Below, piece after piece: positions 26,544 to 36,260 of a stretch of 64,000 bases of DNA. This DNA comes from an uncultured Spirochaetales bacterium (lineage in GTDB: Bacteria > Spirochaetota > Spirochaetia > Sphaerochaetales > Sphaerochaetaceae): contig CALXOO010000001.1 in NCBI GenBank assembly GCA_944390045.1, positions 124,001 to 188,000 of the forward strand. The letters are read 5' to 3'. The translations under genes and the position numbers were made by a program. The notes below the pieces were generated by a model. That model saw nothing but the letters and a program-made list of their open reading frames with translations. It ran no database searches and had not been told where the DNA came from. Every line of letters begins with the position of its first letter. Position 1 is the first letter of the stretch.

Positions 26544-27742
26544 GCAGGAGGATCCTGGTCCTGTTCTGCCTTGCGCTGCTGGCAAGCAGCATCCTTCCTG
26601 CCAGTGCGAGACAGGATGACCTCAGACAGCTGTATTCGACTCTCGCCAGCGGGCATGCTGACTTCAACAATACTGTCACGGCCGGGGAAGCAGATGACTA
26701 TGTGAGCCAGCTGTCTGACAAGGTGGACTCAATGAATGATGCGCAGTACTGGTATGCACTCTCTTCCGTCGCCGCGCTTGCACATGACAGCCACACCTCA
26801 CTCCAGCTTTCCGTCTCCACGCTTGCGTCTTTCAGCTTCCTTCCTGTCATCTTCGACTCCTTCGACGGGGCAGAGCTTACCATAGTCGCTTGTGACAGCC
26901 AGCTTTCCTGGCTGCTGGGAAAGAAAGTCGTGTCAGTCAACGGCTTTTCACTGGATCAGATACTTGAGCGCGCAAGGACGGTTATCCCCAGCGACAACGA
27001 CGTTCATCTTCTGTCCGTGCTCAAGGACAACCATCTCGTCTTCAGGGACTTCTACGAGGAGCTTGGGATAGTGAAAGAGGGTGAGGACATCGAGCTGGAG
27101 TTTGATGATGGATGCTTTTTCCGGCTTGAATGTCAGTCTCTTGCCCAGTACAGCACAAGTCCAAAAGCATACCTGATGCAGAAGGCTGTTCCTACGGTCA
27201 ACCCCTCAGCCTATTACAGTGCGATGGCACTTGCGGATGAGAATGCACTGCTGATCAACTACCATGTCTGTGCCGAGATGGAAGGCTATCCTTTCGGACA
27301 GTTTGCCGGACAGGTCCTGGATCTCATCCGAGATAGGGGCTATGGAAAGATAATCGTTGACCTGCGCTATAACAGCGGAGGCGACAGCAGTGTGATCGGG
27401 CCCCTCATCGACGGCCTCGGGACACTGATGGAGGAAGAGAAACTGGAACTCTATGTTCTCATAGGAGAGGATACTTTTTCTTCTGCCGTGCTGAATGCAA
27501 TAGAGCTCAGGGATCGGCTGGGCGCCGTTCTTGTAGGCAGGCCGACAGGCGGAAGCGCAAGTCATTACGGAGAACTTGCCAGCGGGACGCTGGAGAATTC
27601 CGGCCTGGTCTTTACCTGGTCGACAAAGTACTTTGATAATGGGTATAGCGGGCCTCTCATGCCAGACATTCCGGTTGAGAGGAATGTGGATGCCTACATC
27701 AATGGCGTTGACAGTGATCTTGCTGCACTGGGGGTGCTGTGA
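26540..27742 (+). CDS. exported S41-type peptidase-like protein
   Basis: This 400-residue protein has a signal peptide (MSRRILVLFCLALLASSILPASA). Its C-terminal half resembles the S41/tricorn-core fold: IIVDLRYNSGGDSS, then YVLIGEDTFSSAVLNAIELRD with the candidate nucleophile serine in TFSSA, then VGRPTGGSASHYG. The lysine that follows the serine by about 25 residues in CtpA-type proteases is not evident, so it may belong to a branch with different catalysis or may be inactive. The middle has a partial PDZ-like stretch (LGKKVVSVNGFSLDQILERA). It overlaps corA by 4 bases and is translationally coupled to the small gene downstream. Confidence 0.75.
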   Translation: MSRRILVLFCLALLASSILPASARQDDLRQLYSTLASGHADFNNTVTAGEADDYVSQLSDKVDSMNDAQYWYALSSVAALAHDSHTSLQLSVSTLASFSFLPVIFDSFDGAELTIVACDSQLSWLLGKKVVSVNGFSLDQILERARTVIPSDNDVHLLSVLKDNHLVFRDFYEELGIVKEGEDIELEFDDGCFFRLECQSLAQYSTSPKAYLMQKAVPTVNPSAYYSAMALADENALLINYHVCAEMEGYPFGQFAGQVLDLIRDRGYGKIIVDLRYNSGGDSSVIGPLIDGLGTLMEEEKLELYVLIGEDTFSSAVLNAIELRDRLGAVLVGRPTGGSASHYGELASGTLENSGLVFTWSTKYFDNGYSGPLMPDIPVERNVDAYINGVDSDLAALGVL

Positions 27743-27960
27743 TGTTCAGAAAGAAGCAGGCGCACAGGCCTGATTTCCCGAGGGACCAGTATGTTCCCGC
27801 ACTCAGGAAGAGCATATGCACGGGGGAGGAGTCTTTCGGCTTCATAAGACTCTCTGACAGGGTTTTCCTGGAAGTTCAGCTTGTCAGATCCCGTGATGAG
27901 CTGCTGAGCCTGCTGTCATGCTATGCAATTTCGGAAGATGAGGTCGAGACCATATTCTGA
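27742..27960 (+). CDS. small conserved hypothetical protein
   Basis: This 72-residue cytoplasmic protein (MFRKKQAHRPDFPRDQYVPA...) begins with an ATG overlapping the stop of the S41 gene (TGATG), implying translational coupling. The stretch PALRKSICTGEESFGFIRLSDR resembles a family of roughly 70-residue proteins in anaerobes with a conserved SICTGE segment. I recall the family from similar sequences, not from a search. No function is known to me. Confidence 0.65.
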   Translation: MFRKKQAHRPDFPRDQYVPALRKSICTGEESFGFIRLSDRVFLEVQLVRSRDELLSLLSCYAISEDEVETIF

Positions 27961-28217
27961 CAGCATCGGAACCACCCTGAGAAGATATGATATGTCTGCA
28001 AATCTTAACCGGAGAAGGGCAGCCAGGGCAGGTATTTTCCTGTCAGTTTGCGCTGATTCCGCGATCGGAAGTGAGAATTGCTGAAATGTCTCCATGCGGG
28101 CCTGATTGAGCTCCTGCACGGCTTCAGGAGCATATATGGAAAGTGCCGTATTTCCTTAAGTCTCCTCTTATGTTAGATTTGAATCTGCATCTTATGACAA
28201 TGAGGACAAGAGACCTG

Positions 28218-28985
28218 ATGAGAAGACTGCTTCTTATGCTCATGATCGCGGCAGCTGGCCTTTCGGGCCTTTTCGCCGCCGCTGACCAGACAGGACGCGT
28301 GAACTATTACGCTGACTGCATGAATGACACTGAATACGCCACGCTGCTGAAACATGTTTTCGATGATGACGGACTTGATACCGCCCTTGCCGATTACGCG
28401 GCACTCATGCAGACAATCATGTCGAAAGGTTATGATGACTGGGTCTCATATCTCATGAGTGCGCGTGCGGCCCTGATCGTGGCCCGCTATGCCAATGACA
28501 AGGACCAGAAGGCGGTTGCCGAGGCATACATGAATGCTGCTGACAGCTTCGTGGAGACAGCCAGGTCGCTCGGAGCCCCGCAATCCGCAGCCGGGGTGCT
28601 TGAGGCGCTTTCCTCATCCTTCTGGTATCTGGTTGACGGCTCTCTTTCGAAGGGACTTGCCTTCGGCCGCATCGTGGGTGATCTCTGGGATGAGCATCCT
28701 GAGGATTTCCATGTCCTGCTCCTGACTGCGGACAAGTATCTCCATTCGCCGGGAATCGCAGGCGGAAACAAGAAGAAAGGGCTGGAACTCTATCAGCTGG
28801 CAGAGGTCGTCGCGATGGAGGAGGGCTGTGCCGTGTGGGACCAGTTCTCGATTTATGCGGGGCTTGCCGTCGGCTATGACAAGGCAAAGGAGGATGAGCT
28901 GGCCTATCAGTATGCACTGCTCGCAAGTGACATCTACAGCGCCGATCCTCTTGTCAATGAGATAATCTCGAACTACGAGGGATAG
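28218..28985 (+). CDS. exported protein of unknown function
   Basis: This 255-residue protein has a signal peptide (MRRLLLMLMIAAAGLSGLFAAAD) and a mainly helical mature part (YATLLKHVFDDDGLDTALADYAALM; AEAYMNAADSFVETARSLG; YQYALLASDIYSADPLVNEIISNY), which looks like a helical-repeat fold. I chose the ATG at 28218 because it opens the signal peptide; in-frame ATGs at 28194 and 28200 remain possible. It ends 5 bases before the glycosyltransferase gene, so the two may share a transcript. I recognise no family. Confidence 0.65.
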   Translation: MRRLLLMLMIAAAGLSGLFAAADQTGRVNYYADCMNDTEYATLLKHVFDDDGLDTALADYAALMQTIMSKGYDDWVSYLMSARAALIVARYANDKDQKAVAEAYMNAADSFVETARSLGAPQSAAGVLEALSSSFWYLVDGSLSKGLAFGRIVGDLWDEHPEDFHVLLLTADKYLHSPGIAGGNKKKGLELYQLAEVVAMEEGCAVWDQFSIYAGLAVGYDKAKEDELAYQYALLASDIYSADPLVNEIISNYEG

Positions 28986-28990
28986 TTTTT

Positions 28991-30121
28991 ATGAAAATTC
29001 TGCTTGTGCTGGACCAGTTTGACGGTGCCAACAACGGAAACACGAATTCGGCCAGAAGGCTGAAGGATGAGCTGGGCAGACAGGGACACGAGGTCAGGGT
29101 CGCCGCCCAGGGAGAGGACAGGGACGACAAGTACGGTTTCGCCCTATATCATCTGCCATTCTTCGACAAGCTCGTAACCGCACAGGGCTTCACTTTTGCC
29201 AGCCGTGACAGGGCCAAGATGGAAAAGGCCGTCGCCTGGGCAGATATTGTCCATGTCCTCATGCCCTTCGCTCTTGGACGCTCAGCCGTCCTTGAGGCAA
29301 TCAGACAGAAAAAGCCGGTGACCGGTGCCTTCCATGTCCAGCCGGAGAATATCTGGTATTCAGTGCACCTGGGCAACTGCAGGCCGCTGATCAACTTCAC
29401 CTACTGGGGATTCAGACAGTATCTTTTCAAGTACTTCCACTACATTCACTGTCCCAGCCATATGATCGAGAACCAGCTCAGGAGACATGGCTACAAGGCC
29501 GAGATGAGAGTCATAAGCAACGGCATCGAGAGGGACTGTGTCTATCACAAGAATCCGAAGGATCCCCAGTTTGAGGGACGGATACTTGTCGTCATGTCAG
29601 GGCGCTATTCCGGAGAGAAGCGTCAGGATGTACTGATCAATGCTGTGAAGAAGTCAAAGTACAAGGACAGGATCGTACTCTTCCTTGCTGGTCAGGGACC
29701 GATGAAGGAGCAGTATGAGAAGCTGTGCGCTGATCTTCCGAACAAGGCTGTGATGAAGTTCCTGACGAAGGATGAGCTCCAGCGTCTTTTCGGCATGGCT
29801 GACATCTACGTCCACGCCTCTGATGCCGAAATAGAGGCCATGGGCTGCATGGAGGCATTCGCCTCAGGCCTTGTGCCGATCATCGCCAACAGCGAAAGGT
29901 CTGCCACCCCGCAGTTCGCACTAGACGACAGGAGTCTCTTCAGGCCTGGAGACAGCACTGATCTCGCGGCCAAGATCGACTGGTGGATTGAGCATGAGGA
30001 CGAGAGAAAGCGCATGGAGAAGGCCTATGCCGCAGAGGCGGATGATTACCGCCTGGACAAGTGCGTGGCCAGAATGGTCGAGATGTTCCGCGACGAGATG
30101 GCCAGAGTCAGAGGCCTCTGA
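28991..30121 (+). CDS. glycosyltransferase, GT4 type
   Basis: This 376-residue GT-B fold enzyme should move a sugar from a nucleotide-sugar to a lipid or glycan at the cytoplasmic side of the membrane. The N-terminal domain has DQFDGANNGNTNSARRL, in which a GG-type loop binds the donor. The C-terminal domain has VVMSGRYSGEKRQDVLINA, FLAGQGPM, and the donor-binding EAMGCMEAFASGLVPI of the GT4 E-x7-E type. Donor and acceptor cannot be named. It overlaps the convergent MATE gene by 14 bases. Confidence 0.88.
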   Translation: MKILLVLDQFDGANNGNTNSARRLKDELGRQGHEVRVAAQGEDRDDKYGFALYHLPFFDKLVTAQGFTFASRDRAKMEKAVAWADIVHVLMPFALGRSAVLEAIRQKKPVTGAFHVQPENIWYSVHLGNCRPLINFTYWGFRQYLFKYFHYIHCPSHMIENQLRRHGYKAEMRVISNGIERDCVYHKNPKDPQFEGRILVVMSGRYSGEKRQDVLINAVKKSKYKDRIVLFLAGQGPMKEQYEKLCADLPNKAVMKFLTKDELQRLFGMADIYVHASDAEIEAMGCMEAFASGLVPIIANSERSATPQFALDDRSLFRPGDSTDLAAKIDWWIEHEDERKRMEKAYAAEADDYRLDKCVARMVEMFRDEMARVRGL

Positions 30122-31382
30122 CGCGTCTCACCGCAAGCGAGATGACGGCAAGGGCACACTGGCTCAGCACGACAGAGAGCCAGACTCCGCTCTGTCCCAT
30201 GAAAACCGGGAGGATCAGCAGAAGTACCAACAGGAGTACAGGCTCTGCATATACGCAGATATAGGACAGGAGAATCCTTTCTGTCGCGTAGAGGCAGGCT
30301 GTCGTTACCCTTGACACCGAATAGAAGACCAGTCCCACAAGAAAGAGGGGCAGGACTGCCGCAACCAGCGTGCTGACCTGGGCCGAGGCGCCGAACAGGG
30401 CGCCCAGTGAGCCCCTTGCCAGATAGAGCGCCAGTGTGGACAGCAGGGCCACGGCCAGTCCTGTCAGATATGACAGCGTAGCTGTCGAGGCCAGTGAGTC
30501 CCTGTCTCCTTTTCCGTAGGCTATGCTCAGCAGGGGCTGACTTCCGTCTCCCACTCCTTGAAGAAGACACTGCACTATGGTGATGGCATAGGCGATGCAG
30601 GCATAGGTCGCCACGGCCTCCTGACCTCCGTATCTTGAACTGAAGAGATTGATCAGCATCAGCGACATCATAGGTGTCAGTGCCAGTCCGAACGGCGCGA
30701 TTCCTATGCGTATGATAGAGACGGCCCGCTTTGTGAAGAAGCGGCAGTGCCCCGGTCCCGGCAGGCCCTTCCTGATCATGAAGATGGCGCACATGAGTGC
30801 GCTCAGCCCCTGTCCGGCCACTGTGGCATAAGCCGCGCCTGCGGTTCCGAAGGGGAAGACCCAGACCAGAAGCCAGTCAAGGAAGACGTTTGCCAGAAAG
30901 CCGGCCAGCATCGTCAGGAAGGCGAATCTTGCTTCTCCGCTGTTCCTGATCACAGGGATCATTCCAAGTGCGAGGATCTGGAAGCTGGAGAAGGCCATCA
31001 TGACGGTAAGATAGTCCAAGCCGTAGTCGTATACCTGACCGGCAGCGCCGAAGGCCCTGAGGGCAGCCGGTGCAGCGATCAGCCCCAGCACAGTCGCTGC
31101 GGCGCAGGATGCCGCAAGGAGGATCAGGCTTCCTCTCAGATATTCATCAGCCTCTTCCCGGGAGCCTCCTGCCTTCCTCACTGCCCACAGCACGGCTCCT
31201 CCAGTACCGATTCCCGTGCCTAGTGCCTGGATCACGGAGACAAGAGGGTAGGCGACGTTGATCGCGCTCAGGCCAGCATCGGAGACCGCGTTTCCGACAA
31301 AGAAGCCGTCGACTATTGAGTATATTCCGCTCAGCGCGTAGGCGAGCAGGGAGGGGAGGACAAAGGCAAAATAGGACTTCAT
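30108..31382 (-). CDS. MATE family efflux transporter
   Basis: This 424-residue integral membrane protein shows about twelve hydrophobic segments in two similar halves, as in multidrug and toxin extrusion carriers. Landmarks are LPSLLAYALSGIYSIVDGFFVGNAVSDAGLSA in the first half and GIAPFGLALTPMMSLMLINLFSSRYGG in the second, with GVGDGSQPLLSIAYGKGD. It would export drugs or metabolites using Na+ or H+. It lies 3 bases downstream of the U32 gene in the same direction. Confidence 0.87.
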   Translation of the reverse strand: MKSYFAFVLPSLLAYALSGIYSIVDGFFVGNAVSDAGLSAINVAYPLVSVIQALGTGIGTGGAVLWAVRKAGGSREEADEYLRGSLILLAASCAAATVLGLIAAPAALRAFGAAGQVYDYGLDYLTVMMAFSSFQILALGMIPVIRNSGEARFAFLTMLAGFLANVFLDWLLVWVFPFGTAGAAYATVAGQGLSALMCAIFMIRKGLPGPGHCRFFTKRAVSIIRIGIAPFGLALTPMMSLMLINLFSSRYGGQEAVATYACIAYAITIVQCLLQGVGDGSQPLLSIAYGKGDRDSLASTATLSYLTGLAVALLSTLALYLARGSLGALFGASAQVSTLVAAVLPLFLVGLVFYSVSRVTTACLYATERILLSYICVYAEPVLLLVLLLILPVFMGQSGVWLSVVLSQCALAVISLAVRRVRGL

Positions 31383-31385
31383 GGG

Positions 31386-32615
31386 TCAGTTGATAGTCTT
31401 TATATCAGATTCTGTCCGGATTATGTAACCGCTTCTGAGCGCTTTGTCCGTCACCAGAAAGCCTTCCTTGCCATGGTCAAGCTTCTCAACCGGATTCCCA
31501 TCGGCATCTGTGAGACGGAAGCTGTCATCGCAGATTCTGTATACATCGCTTCCAATGTACTCCAGCACTCTGCCGCACCTGATCTGGTTTCTCACATCAA
31601 GTCTCCACACACCCTTTTCGACTTCATCAAGCACTGTGCCGAGGTAAAGATATTCCCTCCGGTATCCATAGCTTGTCGGACGGTCAATGTCGGCCGTGTC
31701 AACAGGGTCATGCCCATAGAAGAAGCCTGTGGAGTACTCCCTGTGGGAGACGTTGAACAGATCGTCCCTGTATAGTCTCCAGTCCGGATCCCTGTCCAGG
31801 GCCTTGCGGTATGCCCTGGTGACCAGCGCGATGTAGTAGACGGACTTCATCCTGCCCTCGATTTTCAGAGAGCTCAGCCCGCTGGCGGTCAGGTCGTCCA
31901 GGTGGTCAATCATGCAAAGATCCTTGCTTGAGAGGATCGTCGTGCAGCCGTCTTCCTCGCTTATCGGGTAGTAGATGCCGGGCCTCTCTTCCTCTTCGAG
32001 CGCGTAGTGCAGTCTGTAGTTCCAGCGGCAGGTATGGGCACAGTCACCCTGGTTCGCGCTCCGGCCTGCCAGATAGCTGGACAGGAGACAGCGTCCTGAG
32101 TAGCTCATGCACATAGCTCCATGGACGAAGGCCTCAAGCTCCAGCTGGGGCACCGCATCCTTTATTCTCTTTATGTCGTCAAGACTGGCCTCGCGTCCGA
32201 GTATCACGCGGGAAAAGCCCATGTCAAAGTACATCCGGGCGGAGGAGGAGTTGAGACAGCTGGCCTGGGTCGACAGATGCAGCTGCCTGTCCGGAAGATA
32301 CTTCTGCATCAGCGGGACCAGGCCGATGTCCGAGATGATGAAGGCATCGAAGGGACTGTCCTTAAGACTCTCGAGCACAGGCACGACCTCTCTGATCTGG
32401 CTCTCGCTGAAGAGGATGTTCATCGTGCAGTAGAGCCTGCCGCCGTACCTTGCCTTCAGGTCAGCGGCCTTCTTCAGATCCTCCGGCGTGAAGTTGCCGG
32501 CATTCTTTCTCAGCGAATAGCTTGTCAGGCCCATGTAGGCGGCATCCGCCCCGAAGGCGAATGCCGTAGCCAGCTTGTCTATGTTGCCCGCCGGGGCGAG
32601 TAGTTCTATTGACAT
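31386..32615 (-). CDS. U32 family peptidase / RNA hydroxylation protein
   Basis: This 409-residue protein begins MSIELLAPAGNIDKLATAFAF and carries the U32 signature EAFVHGAMCMSYSGRCLLSSYL, plus further cysteines in GDCAHTCRWNY, which in this family hold an iron-sulfur cluster. Members were once called collagenases; related proteins (TrhP, RlhA) are now tied to prephenate-dependent tRNA or rRNA hydroxylation. Which of these applies here is not decided by the sequence. Its start codon is next to the lon stop, so the two genes are probably cotranscribed. Confidence 0.88.
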   Translation of the reverse strand: MSIELLAPAGNIDKLATAFAFGADAAYMGLTSYSLRKNAGNFTPEDLKKAADLKARYGGRLYCTMNILFSESQIREVVPVLESLKDSPFDAFIISDIGLVPLMQKYLPDRQLHLSTQASCLNSSSARMYFDMGFSRVILGREASLDDIKRIKDAVPQLELEAFVHGAMCMSYSGRCLLSSYLAGRSANQGDCAHTCRWNYRLHYALEEEERPGIYYPISEEDGCTTILSSKDLCMIDHLDDLTASGLSSLKIEGRMKSVYYIALVTRAYRKALDRDPDWRLYRDDLFNVSHREYSTGFFYGHDPVDTADIDRPTSYGYRREYLYLGTVLDEVEKGVWRLDVRNQIRCGRVLEYIGSDVYRICDDSFRLTDADGNPVEKLDHGKEGFLVTDKALRSGYIIRTESDIKTIN

Positions 32616-35098
32616 TATGCCTCCAGAAGACTCTTCAGGGCTCCGGCCAGCTTCTTTGCAGGATCCTCCTGTTCTGCCTTCGTCTCTCCCTGTTCCTTCA
32701 GCCAGACATCATATTCCGCCTCGCTCATGACCTTCGTTCCGTCATTTGGGAATGCCAGGGCTATGACTTCGTCCATTTCCTCTACAAGGTGGAAGGTGAC
32801 GCCCTCCTTGACCTCATCGGCCAGCTCTCCCAGATCACGGTTGTTGCGCTTCGGAATGATGATCTCCCTGATTCCGTTGCGCTTTGCGGCAAGGACTTTC
32901 TCCCTCAGGCCTCCGATCGGCATGACCATGCCTGTGAGCGTCAGCTCTCCGGTCATGGCCAGGTGATCCTTGATGACCTGACCGGTCAGAAGTGAGTAGA
33001 GGGCGCAGGTCAGCGTGATTCCAGCTGACGGGCCGTCCTTCGGCGTCGCTCCGGCAGGGATGTGCAGGTGCACGTTGTTCTTCTCAAACCAGCTCCTGTC
33101 GATCCTGCGCCGCTCTGCCGTTCTCTTGAGGTAGGTCCAGGCAATGGAGACGCTTTCCTTCATCACGTCACCGAGCTTGCCTGTGATCTGCAGCTCACCG
33201 CGGCCAGGGTAGTTCTCCGCCTCGATGAGCAGAGTGTCTCCGCCCATGCTGGTCCAGGCCAGTCCGATTGCCGTTCCGACCTTGTCCGCCCTGACAATGT
33301 CGTCGGTGGGGAAGTAGGGCAGGCCGAGATACTTCTCTATCAGAGGTTCGTCAACGCTCACAGGCCGCTCTTTCTCGGGATGCTCCATCAGGTCGAGCAG
33401 GATCTTCCTGTTGATCTTGTCCAGGTCCTTCTCAAGGTTCCTCACTCCGGCCTCACGGGCATACTGGTTCGCGATTGAGAGTATGGCCTTGTTGGAGTAC
33501 TTCGCATCCGCCTTTGTGATGCCTGTCCTCTCGAAACTCTTGGGCAGGAGGTATTTCTTGGCAATGTTCAGCTTCTCGTTCGAAGTGTAGCCTGACAGCT
33601 CTATGACCTCCATCCTGTCAAGCAGCGGCTCAGGCACTGTCTCCAGAGTGTTGGCCGTGACGATGAAGAGCACCTGTGAGACATCGAAGGGCAGATCGAG
33701 ATAGTGGTCCCTGAACTCCCTGTTCTGCTCCGGGTCAAGGGCCTCAAGCAGCGCGGAGGCGGGATCTCCGTTGTAGCTCTGTCCCATCTTGTCTATCTCG
33801 TCGATGAGGAAGACAGGGCTCTTTGTCTTGACGATCTTCAGCCCCTGGATGATCTTGCCCGGCAGTGCGCCGACATAGGTCCTCCTGTGTCCCTTGATCT
33901 CTGCCTCGTCCTTCATGCCGCCGACTGAGAAGCGGAAGTACTTCTTGCCCAGCGCACGGGCGATCGAGCGTCCGACGCTGGTCTTGCCGACTCCCGGAGG
34001 GCCTACCAGACAGATGATGGCGCCCTTTGTGTCCTTCTTCTGCTTCCTGACAGCAAGGAATTCCAGGATCCTCTCCTTGACCTCCTTCATGCCGTAGTGA
34101 TCCTTCTCCAGGATCCTGCGTGCCTTCTGGATGTCGAAGTCCTTGTAACCCTCATCCTCCCAGGGAAGGGCGATGATCGTCTGCAGGTAGTTGAGCGTGA
34201 CAGCATAGTCCGCCGAGTTGGGCTCAAGCGAGACAAAGCGCGAGAACTCGTTCTCGACCGCTTCCTTGGCCTCTCCCTCCAGATGGAGTTTCTCCAGTTC
34301 CTGCCTTATCTTCTCGACAGTATTCACGCCGCTCTTTCCGTCCAGGCCGAGCTGCTTCTGGATCTGCCTCATCTCCTCACGGAGGAAATAGTCGCGCTGG
34401 TTTTTCTCAAGACGCTGGTTGATCGTGTTGGATATCTCGCTCTGGATCTCGGCGATCCTCCGCTCCTGCGAGATATAGAAGAGGACCTCCTCGATCCTCT
34501 TCCTGACATCCAGTATCTCCAGGATCTGCTGCTGTTTCTCCCCGTCAATCGGCAGGATTGATGCGACATAGTCCGCATAGCGGCCGGGATTGTCGATGTT
34601 GACCATGTTCAGCCTGTTCTCGTCTGAGAACATGGCAGGACGGTTCTGCATCTTGGCAAACTCGTCATTCAGGCTCCTGATCCAGGCCTTGAGCTGTTCG
34701 CTGTCATCCACGATGTCATAGACATACTCGACTTTCGCCGAGGTATAGCTGATCGTGCTGTAGAAGCTCTCGACCCTGAAGCGGCACAGGCTTGAGACGA
34801 AGATGTTAAGTCCTCCGTCCGGCATCCTCAGCGTTTTCAGGACGCGGCAGACAGTGCCCATGGAATAGAAGCGCTTTACAGGATCCCTCTCATTCTCGTC
34901 ATGAGGCCTTTCCATTATCGCTGCGAAGAGGCCGCCTTTCGAGACGACCTGGTTTATGACGGTGATGTCCCGGTCTCCCGAGATATAGAGCGGGGTGAAG
35001 AGCCCCGGAAAGAGGGGCTTTGTAGTAAGCGGGAGCACCAGAAGGTTTGCCGGAAGCCCAGAGGTCTCCTCCATATTTGATTCATCAATATTGTTCAT
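32615..35098 (-). CDS. lon: ATP-dependent protease Lon
   Basis: This 827-residue cytoplasmic protease degrades misfolded and regulatory proteins. The N-terminal substrate domain (residues about 25-230) is followed by a coiled coil (ISQERRIAEIQSEISNTINQRLEKNQRDYFLREEMRQIQKQLG). The AAA+ domain has Walker A GPPGVGKTS and Walker B VFLIDEIDK. The C-terminal protease domain has the catalytic Ser in PKDGPSAGITL and the Lys in GGLREKVLAAKRNGI. Length and motifs are those of a complete Lon A. GAGAGAGGA lies before the start. It is divergent from a lipoprotein gene. Confidence 0.95.
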   Translation of the reverse strand: MNNIDESNMEETSGLPANLLVLPLTTKPLFPGLFTPLYISGDRDITVINQVVSKGGLFAAIMERPHDENERDPVKRFYSMGTVCRVLKTLRMPDGGLNIFVSSLCRFRVESFYSTISYTSAKVEYVYDIVDDSEQLKAWIRSLNDEFAKMQNRPAMFSDENRLNMVNIDNPGRYADYVASILPIDGEKQQQILEILDVRKRIEEVLFYISQERRIAEIQSEISNTINQRLEKNQRDYFLREEMRQIQKQLGLDGKSGVNTVEKIRQELEKLHLEGEAKEAVENEFSRFVSLEPNSADYAVTLNYLQTIIALPWEDEGYKDFDIQKARRILEKDHYGMKEVKERILEFLAVRKQKKDTKGAIICLVGPPGVGKTSVGRSIARALGKKYFRFSVGGMKDEAEIKGHRRTYVGALPGKIIQGLKIVKTKSPVFLIDEIDKMGQSYNGDPASALLEALDPEQNREFRDHYLDLPFDVSQVLFIVTANTLETVPEPLLDRMEVIELSGYTSNEKLNIAKKYLLPKSFERTGITKADAKYSNKAILSIANQYAREAGVRNLEKDLDKINRKILLDLMEHPEKERPVSVDEPLIEKYLGLPYFPTDDIVRADKVGTAIGLAWTSMGGDTLLIEAENYPGRGELQITGKLGDVMKESVSIAWTYLKRTAERRRIDRSWFEKNNVHLHIPAGATPKDGPSAGITLTCALYSLLTGQVIKDHLAMTGELTLTGMVMPIGGLREKVLAAKRNGIREIIIPKRNNRDLGELADEVKEGVTFHLVEEMDEVIALAFPNDGTKVMSEAEYDVWLKEQGETKAEQEDPAKKLAGALKSLLEA

Positions 35099-35116
35099 AC
35101 AGTCTTTTCCTCTCTC

Positions 35117-35144
35117 ATATGATTTGCCGTAAAAGATAAGTCAA
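35117..35144 (-). promoter_or_regulatory. weak candidate promoter for lon
   Basis: Reading toward lon, TTGACT (35144-35139) and TCATAT (35122-35117) are 16 bases apart. A second TTGACA lies 11 bases upstream of the first. No CIRCE repeat (heat-shock operator) is present. Confidence 0.3.
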
Positions 35145-35218
35145 AAGGTGTCAAGAGGAAAGAGGTCATGGAAATTTAGACGGTGGTGGTGTAGTATGTC
35201 TCATGAGGTGAATTTGTT

Positions 35219-36154
35219 ATGAAAAAAGGCTTGGTTTTTGTGCTGATGCTTCTGTCATTGCTCTTTGTCTCATGTCAGGATGATATGCCTGAAGTTCCCG
35301 GGGAAGACCAGGAGGTGCTGACCGGGGCCCCGGGGAAAAGCCTGATTCTCGTCGATCCTGACAGCAGCGTCACTTTCACGGAATGCAAGGTCAATTCCGG
35401 CGACAGAGGCCCCTTCGGTGAGCCCGGCGATGAAAAGGACAAGCTTGAGAGAGCTTTCTGCATTTCGCCTGATGAGGAAGTGCTGTACTATCCGATGGTG
35501 CTCGTGGACGTGTATGAAGAGTACACCGGGGAGAGACCGGACAGCGGAGACCCTCTGTGGACTTACACCCGCACTTACTTCGGCATATCCCTGGATGATG
35601 TGAGACGTAATGGAATGGAAGTGCTGCTTGATGCCCTGAGAGCTGCAGAACACCTTCCGTATCCCACAGCGGAAGATTATAAGAAGAGTGAGAATGGCGG
35701 GAGCAATGAAGAGCCGACAGACCTTTCTGACTTTGAGCCGTTCTTTGGTAAGGAATACACAAAGCTGAATGTTGACAGCGAGCGTGATCATTTCGACATG
35801 TATATCGGCAGCTTAACGTTTTCCAGCCAGCTGTCCGGGAACCTCATCGCTGACAGTGCGAATTACGAGGCCTGCTGGACAACATTCTCAATCTCCGGAA
35901 ATGGCAAGCTTTTTTATCCTGTGATTCTTGACAAGGTTTTTATGGAATATACAGGCCGTGATATGACCAGCGGCGATGCGCTGTTTTTCTATATCCAGTG
36001 CTATCTGGGGGACTGTGGTTTCCAGAACAATGACGATCTGAATGATGGGACCGGATTCGAGGAATTGCTGAACTATCTGATTGACAACAAAGATTCCCTT
36101 CCTGTCCCGAAGGTGTCTGATTACGTCAGCAAATTCGGAGAGAGACGTTTCTGA
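35219..36154 (+). CDS. lipoprotein with an internal duplication
   Basis: This 311-residue protein has a signal ending in LLFVSC (cysteine at residue 19). Two copies of one module of about 80 residues are visible. The first runs from ERAFCISPDEEVLYYPMVLV to LRAAEHLPYPTAEDY; the second from EACWTTFSISGNGKLFYPVI to IDNKDSLPVPKVSDY. Both share YP-phi-phi-L-x-V-phi-x-EYTG, a following SGD-(P/A)-L segment and a leucine-rich helix. The family is unknown to me. GAGGTGA precedes the ATG. It stands alone, divergent from lon. Confidence 0.75.
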   Translation: MKKGLVFVLMLLSLLFVSCQDDMPEVPGEDQEVLTGAPGKSLILVDPDSSVTFTECKVNSGDRGPFGEPGDEKDKLERAFCISPDEEVLYYPMVLVDVYEEYTGERPDSGDPLWTYTRTYFGISLDDVRRNGMEVLLDALRAAEHLPYPTAEDYKKSENGGSNEEPTDLSDFEPFFGKEYTKLNVDSERDHFDMYIGSLTFSSQLSGNLIADSANYEACWTTFSISGNGKLFYPVILDKVFMEYTGRDMTSGDALFFYIQCYLGDCGFQNNDDLNDGTGFEELLNYLIDNKDSLPVPKVSDYVSKFGERRF

Positions 36155-36169
36155 ATTCTGAGTTCCTAG

Positions 36170-36191
36170 CGGTGCTGGACAGCCGGCACCG
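36170..36191 (+). terminator. possible terminator hairpin
   Basis: CGGTGCTGG-ACAG-CCGGCACCG makes a 9-bp stem with one G-U pair, 15 bases after the lipoprotein stop. No U-run follows. Confidence 0.4.
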
Positions 36192-36260
36192 TCCGCAGCC
36201 ATGGTTTCAGATGAAGATTGCTGTCACAGCGGCACGGGAATGTGCTAGGATTGGGCTGTG

